NCBI GenBank assembly: GCA_031286025.1
Contig: JAITVB010000012.1
Coordinates: 1 to 17,030, forward strand
Source of the DNA: Rikenellaceae bacterium
GTDB taxonomy: Bacteria; Bacteroidota; Bacteroidia; Bacteroidales; Rikenellaceae
Reading direction: 5' to 3'
DNA: 17,030 nucleotides
The position numbers and the translations under genes are program-made. Position 1 is the first letter of the stretch. The number at the start of each line of letters is the position of its first letter. The notes under the pieces are model-generated. The model saw nothing but the letters and a program-made list of their open reading frames with translations, had not been told where the DNA came from and did no database searches. Of this stretch, positions 14,010 to 17,030 are shown one piece after another.

Positions 14010-14124
14010 CATCGGGTGGGTCGAACGGGGCGTCTACACCACCACGATCGGCACCCTTTCAGAACTTTGCGACTATTATGGCGTGATGCTCGACGAATTT
14101 TTCAAAGGGGTCATAAGCCGCTGA
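14002..14124 (+). pseudogene. XRE-type HTH regulator, C-terminal fragment
   Basis: One base out of phase with the GNAT frame, the sequence reads NIHIGWVERGVYTTTIGTLS then ELCDYYGVMLDEFFKGVISR and stops at 14122-14124. This matches the end of an XRE/Cro-type HTH domain: WxERG after the recognition helix, a TxxTLxxLCxYYGVxLxEFF last helix, and a short tail. A TAA in this frame lies at 13993-13995, just upstream of the junction, and no start codon or first helices are present. It therefore looks like the surviving end of a regulator joined to the GNAT start by deletion. Confidence 0.6.
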
Positions 14125-14135
14125 CCCCGTTATCG

Positions 14136-15560
14136 ATGAAAGTTCCGGCCGTATTTTTCTGCCTGCTCCTTGCCGCACCTGCCGTCCGGGCGCAGGACGT
14201 GACGCCCGTGCGCCTGATCGCCACGGTCAATTACCAATATTATCTCCTTGGCCAAGATCCGGCCAACGGGTCTTACCACCGCAACAGCCTCGCCCATGCC
14301 GCCACCTACATCCGGGAGTACCGGGCTGAAACCGCCCCGGAATACTTCGCGTTGGCCAATGCAGGCAACGTGACGGCCGCTCCTTACGCTCTTTTCCGGC
14401 AGCGCAAAGCATTGGCCCGGATCGACAGCCTGTTGGGCTACGATACCACTGAAACAATCCGCCGGGGCGGGCTGACGATCGCAATGCCCCGCTTAGGAAA
14501 CGATCCGGTGCAGAACAACACGTCGATCGGACGTCTGCGTGCGCAATCACCCGACATAGTCATCGGCCTTTTTTGCCACCCGGACGTTGCATTGAAGACG
14601 ATCGCGCTTACCTGCGGCCTCGATGTCGCCATAGCGACGCCGGCGGGACTGAGGCCCGAAGTTCTGAAAGTGGAAGACGCGGACAAACGACGGGTGTTGT
14701 TGGTCAACCCCGGTGTTACGGGCCGGTATGCCGGTATGCTCGAAGTCACCGCTGCGGATAAGGTCAAGGCCCGGTTGGTCGACATCACCGGGCTTCCTGC
14801 CGAACGGACGTACGTCGATGCGATGACAGGCTACGAAAACGAATTGGCCTTTTTCATGAAAACGCCTTTGGCTACGGTTACCCACACCACTCCGGCCAAA
14901 GAACCCCTGGCGGGCGGATCGGAATATGCCGCCGTTTTCCACCGTTTTCAACTCGAAACGACCGGAGCCGACATTTCGCTCTTCGCCCCGTCGGCACACG
15001 GCGTTGTCCTGTCGGCGGGTGAGATCGACTTTTCAGACGTACTCGACCTTTTCCCTTACGCCAACACCTTGATGGTGGCCGAACTGACGGGAATGGAAAT
15101 CAGGAATTACCTTGAATACGTCGCCGACCGTTGGTTTGTCACGATGTCGGGCAACGGCGACGATCTGCTACGCACGATCAACGGCTCCGACGGGATCCGT
15201 CCTGCGCTGCCGGCCTACCATATGGACACCGGAGCCGGTATCCTGTATACCATCCACTTGGCGCGTAATCCCGGACACAAGATCGAGATAACGGCAATGG
15301 CCGACGGTACACGGTTCGACCCCCGGCGGCGTTACCGGGTGGCGACGAACTCGTTCCGTCTGGCGAGCGATCAACTGGCGCGGGGAACCGGACTGACATC
15401 ACAGGAGCTTTGGGCAAGAGTGGTTTGGCAAAGCGAAGAAGATTACCGCCTGTTACTGCGCGAGTGGCTTTTCGACATGGGCCGACTCTCGCCCGAAAAC
15501 CCATACAACCCCTCTTTCTCGCCCGCCGCCTGGTATGACGCAGCTATGGAAAGGCTTTGA
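14136..15560 (+). CDS. Secreted 5'-nucleotidase-family protein, predicted catalytically inactive
   Basis: The 474-residue protein has a signal peptide (MKVPAVFFCLLLAAPAVRA, cut near 19/20), so acts outside the inner membrane. Residues 24-215 follow the order of a UshA/CpdB-type metallophosphatase domain and 260-465 its 5'-nucleotidase C-terminal domain (SLFAPSAHGV, LFPYANTLMVAELTG, the GAGILYTI strand, MADGTRFD, YRVATNSFR). The metal-ligand motifs are gone. DxHG is replaced by VNYQY (31-35) and DNGD by NAGN (75-78). The GNHD block is deleted, the GLFHAG histidine is altered (GLFCHPD), and GHxH is replaced by ATPAG. The GGG after NSYR is also lost. The frame is intact and open up to 13896, but the signal peptide marks ATG 14136. 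The role is unknown: perhaps binding of nucleotide-like ligands. Confidence 0.72.
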   Translation: MKVPAVFFCLLLAAPAVRAQDVTPVRLIATVNYQYYLLGQDPANGSYHRNSLAHAATYIREYRAETAPEYFALANAGNVTAAPYALFRQRKALARIDSLLGYDTTETIRRGGLTIAMPRLGNDPVQNNTSIGRLRAQSPDIVIGLFCHPDVALKTIALTCGLDVAIATPAGLRPEVLKVEDADKRRVLLVNPGVTGRYAGMLEVTAADKVKARLVDITGLPAERTYVDAMTGYENELAFFMKTPLATVTHTTPAKEPLAGGSEYAAVFHRFQLETTGADISLFAPSAHGVVLSAGEIDFSDVLDLFPYANTLMVAELTGMEIRNYLEYVADRWFVTMSGNGDDLLRTINGSDGIRPALPAYHMDTGAGILYTIHLARNPGHKIEITAMADGTRFDPRRRYRVATNSFRLASDQLARGTGLTSQELWARVVWQSEEDYRLLLREWLFDMGRLSPENPYNPSFSPAAWYDAAMERL

Positions 15561-15649
15561 TTCTTCAGTCATCGCCGCATTCCGGTTGTAATTCCGACGG
15601 TTTTTTGAGCGATTGGCGACGATCCGGTAAGGGATTTTCCGAAAATTGC

Positions 15650-15657
15650 TACATTTG
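15650..15657 (+). promoter_or_regulatory. Promoter -7 box for gcvP
   Basis: TACATTTG fits TAnnTTTG and lies 27 bases before the gcvP ATG. The 124 bases between the preceding stop and gcvP also hold a T6 run at 15601-15606, but I see no convincing hairpin before it. No glycine riboswitch-like structure is evident. Confidence 0.55.
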
Positions 15658-15684
15658 TGCATCCAAAAATCATAACGAACGACT

Positions 15685-17030
15685 ATGGCACAAGATAAAT
15701 ACGTAGACCGGCACATCGGCCCCAATGACGCCGAATTGAAAGAAATGCTCGAAGTGATCGGTGCGGCAAGCGTCGATGAACTGATCGACCAGGTGGTGCC
15801 CGCTCCGATCCGACTTACACAGCCGCTCGGGCTGCCGGCGGAGGGAATGACCGAATATGAATTCGCCGCCCACATCCGCGGAATCGCCGCCAAAAACCGG
15901 CCATTGCGCACGTTTATCGGAATGGGGTATTACCCCACCGCTACGCCTGCGGCGATCATCCGCAACGTTTTTGAAAACCCGGCCTGGTATACCTCTTATA
16001 CCCCTTATCAGGCCGAGATTTCGCAGGGCCGCCTCGAAGCGCTGCTCAATTTCCAGACGATGGTCGCCAGTCTGACGGGGATGGAGGTGAGCAACTGCTC
16101 GCTGCTCGACGAAGCGACCGCCGCCGCCGAAGCGATGACGCTAATGCTCAACCAACGTTCGCGCGAGGCAGTCAAAGAAGGCCGCAACGTACTGTTCGTA
16201 GACCAGGATATTTTTCCGCAGACGATGGATCTGCTGCTTACCCGCAGCGAACCGTTCGGGATCGAACTCGTTTCGGACGATTTTTCCACATACGGATTTA
16301 CCGGCCGGGAATTTGGCGCGATTGTCCAGTATCCGGCCGCCGACGGCGAGGTGCGCGATTACGCCGCTTTCACCGGGAAGGCCCATGCGGCGGGTGTGAT
16401 GGTAACTGCCGCAGCCGATATCCTGGCGTTGGCGTTGCTGAAATCGCCGGGCGAGTGGGGGGCCGATGTCGTCGTCGGTTCGACGCAGCGCTTCGGCATC
16501 CCGATGAGCTTCGGGGGGCCGCACGCCGGTTACCTGGCCACAAAAGACGTCTTCAAACGCAATATGCCGGGCCGCATCATCGGCGTCTCGGTCGACCGCT
16601 TGGGCAACCGTGCCCTGCGAATGGCCCTCCAGACTCGCGAACAGCATATCAAGCGCGAACGTGCCACCTCGAATATTTGCACCTCGCAGGCGTTGTTGGC
16701 TACGATGGCCGGGATGTTTGCCGTCTATCACGGGCCGGCGGGGATTCGCCGGATCGCCCTTCACGCGCACGGTTATGCCGCTGCTTTTGCCAAAGCCGTT
16801 GAGGCGTCGGGTTATGAGATCGAAACCCGCAATTTATTAGACACGATTCGCGTTAAGGCCTGTGCGGAACATATCCGGGGCTTTGCCGAGGCACACGGGA
16901 TCAACCTGTTCTATCCCTGCGAAGACCGGGTGCAACTGAGTTTCGACGAAGTGACGACCGACGGCGAATTGGCCGAACTGGTGAAAATTTTTGCCGAGGC
17001 CAATGATGCTGCCATACCCCATAGGGGGGG
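15685..17030 (+). CDS. gcvP: Glycine dehydrogenase (decarboxylating), P-protein, N-terminal part
   Basis: The PLP-dependent P-protein of the glycine cleavage system decarboxylates glycine and passes the aminomethyl group to lipoylated GcvH. The window covers 448 codons of a protein usually about 950 long, so the C-terminal half with the PLP-binding lysine lies beyond the edge. Landmarks of the N-terminal half are clear: DRHIGPND (8-15), FIGMGYYPT, NPAWYTSYTPYQAEISQGR, LLDEATAAAEAM, SFGGPHAGYLA, GRIIGVS, TREQHIKRERATSNICTSQA. The start MAQDKYVDRHIG gives the normal short lead before HIGP. The frame is open to the last base, which falls in a run of seven G. No gcvT or gcvH is in the window. Confidence 0.95.
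   Translation, partial: MAQDKYVDRHIGPNDAELKEMLEVIGAASVDELIDQVVPAPIRLTQPLGLPAEGMTEYEFAAHIRGIAAKNRPLRTFIGMGYYPTATPAAIIRNVFENPAWYTSYTPYQAEISQGRLEALLNFQTMVASLTGMEVSNCSLLDEATAAAEAMTLMLNQRSREAVKEGRNVLFVDQDIFPQTMDLLLTRSEPFGIELVSDDFSTYGFTGREFGAIVQYPAADGEVRDYAAFTGKAHAAGVMVTAAADILALALLKSPGEWGADVVVGSTQRFGIPMSFGGPHAGYLATKDVFKRNMPGRIIGVSVDRLGNRALRMALQTREQHIKRERATSNICTSQALLATMAGMFAVYHGPAGIRRIALHAHGYAAAFAKAVEASGYEIETRNLLDTIRVKACAEHIRGFAEAHGINLFYPCEDRVQLSFDEVTTDGELAELVKIFAEANDAAIPHRG

Noticed and set aside
15561..15606. Possible terminator before gcvP
   Set aside because: A T6 run is present, but the preceding ATTCCG copies are direct, not inverted, and only a 3-bp stem can form.
1..17030. Mobile element, CRISPR array or defence island
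   Set aside because: There is no transposase, integrase, restriction, toxin or Cas-like protein, and no regularly spaced repeats. The content is housekeeping genes.

Overview
The window looks like chromosomal DNA from a GC-rich member of the Bacteroidales, probably an Alistipes-like Rikenellaceae. Three things support this: repeated matches to the Bacteroidetes -7 promoter box TAnnTTTG ahead of genes, the absence of strong Shine-Dalgarno sequences, and protein flavours typical of the group (a long topoisomerase IV A subunit, and an N-terminal FkpA-like domain on the FKBP lipoprotein). The genus is an inference, and no search was run.

Left part (minus strand). A tRNA-Arg(TCT) with its own promoter is followed at once by a perfect 18-bp bidirectional terminator. 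Next come an FKBP-type peptidyl-prolyl isomerase lipoprotein with its own promoter and terminator, and a tight cluster transcribed in the order cysQ, mgsA, ureohydrolase (agmatinase/arginase family), nhaA. These act in sulfur/phosphoadenosine recycling, methylglyoxal formation, polyamine or arginine breakdown, and Na+/H+ exchange.

Middle (minus strand). plsC, a 29-codon ORF overlapping its stop, parE, parC and aroK follow one another. parE-parC-aroK are only 12-15 bases apart and are probably one transcript. ParE and ParC form topoisomerase IV, and aroK is shikimate kinase.

Right part (plus strand). From a divergent promoter region facing plsC run a polyprenyl diphosphate synthase and a U32-family protein that overlap by ATGA. 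Next is a degenerate stretch in which the first ~32 residues of a GNAT acetyltransferase abut the last ~40 residues of an XRE-type HTH regulator in another frame. It is followed by a secreted 5'-nucleotidase-family protein that appears to have lost all its metal ligands. The window ends inside gcvP (glycine dehydrogenase), which has its own promoter.

Most of the window is ordinary housekeeping. The parts worth a second look are the GNAT/XRE scar, the predicted pseudo-phosphatase, the long disordered ParC tail ending in a clamp-binding-like QMALF, and the small ORF plus palindromes between plsC and parE. No mobile element, CRISPR array, or clear new multi-gene system was found. No gene-free stretch exceeds 300 bases. 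Bases 1-121 hold no gene I can support, and 241-426 hold only the tRNA promoter and the FKBP terminator.
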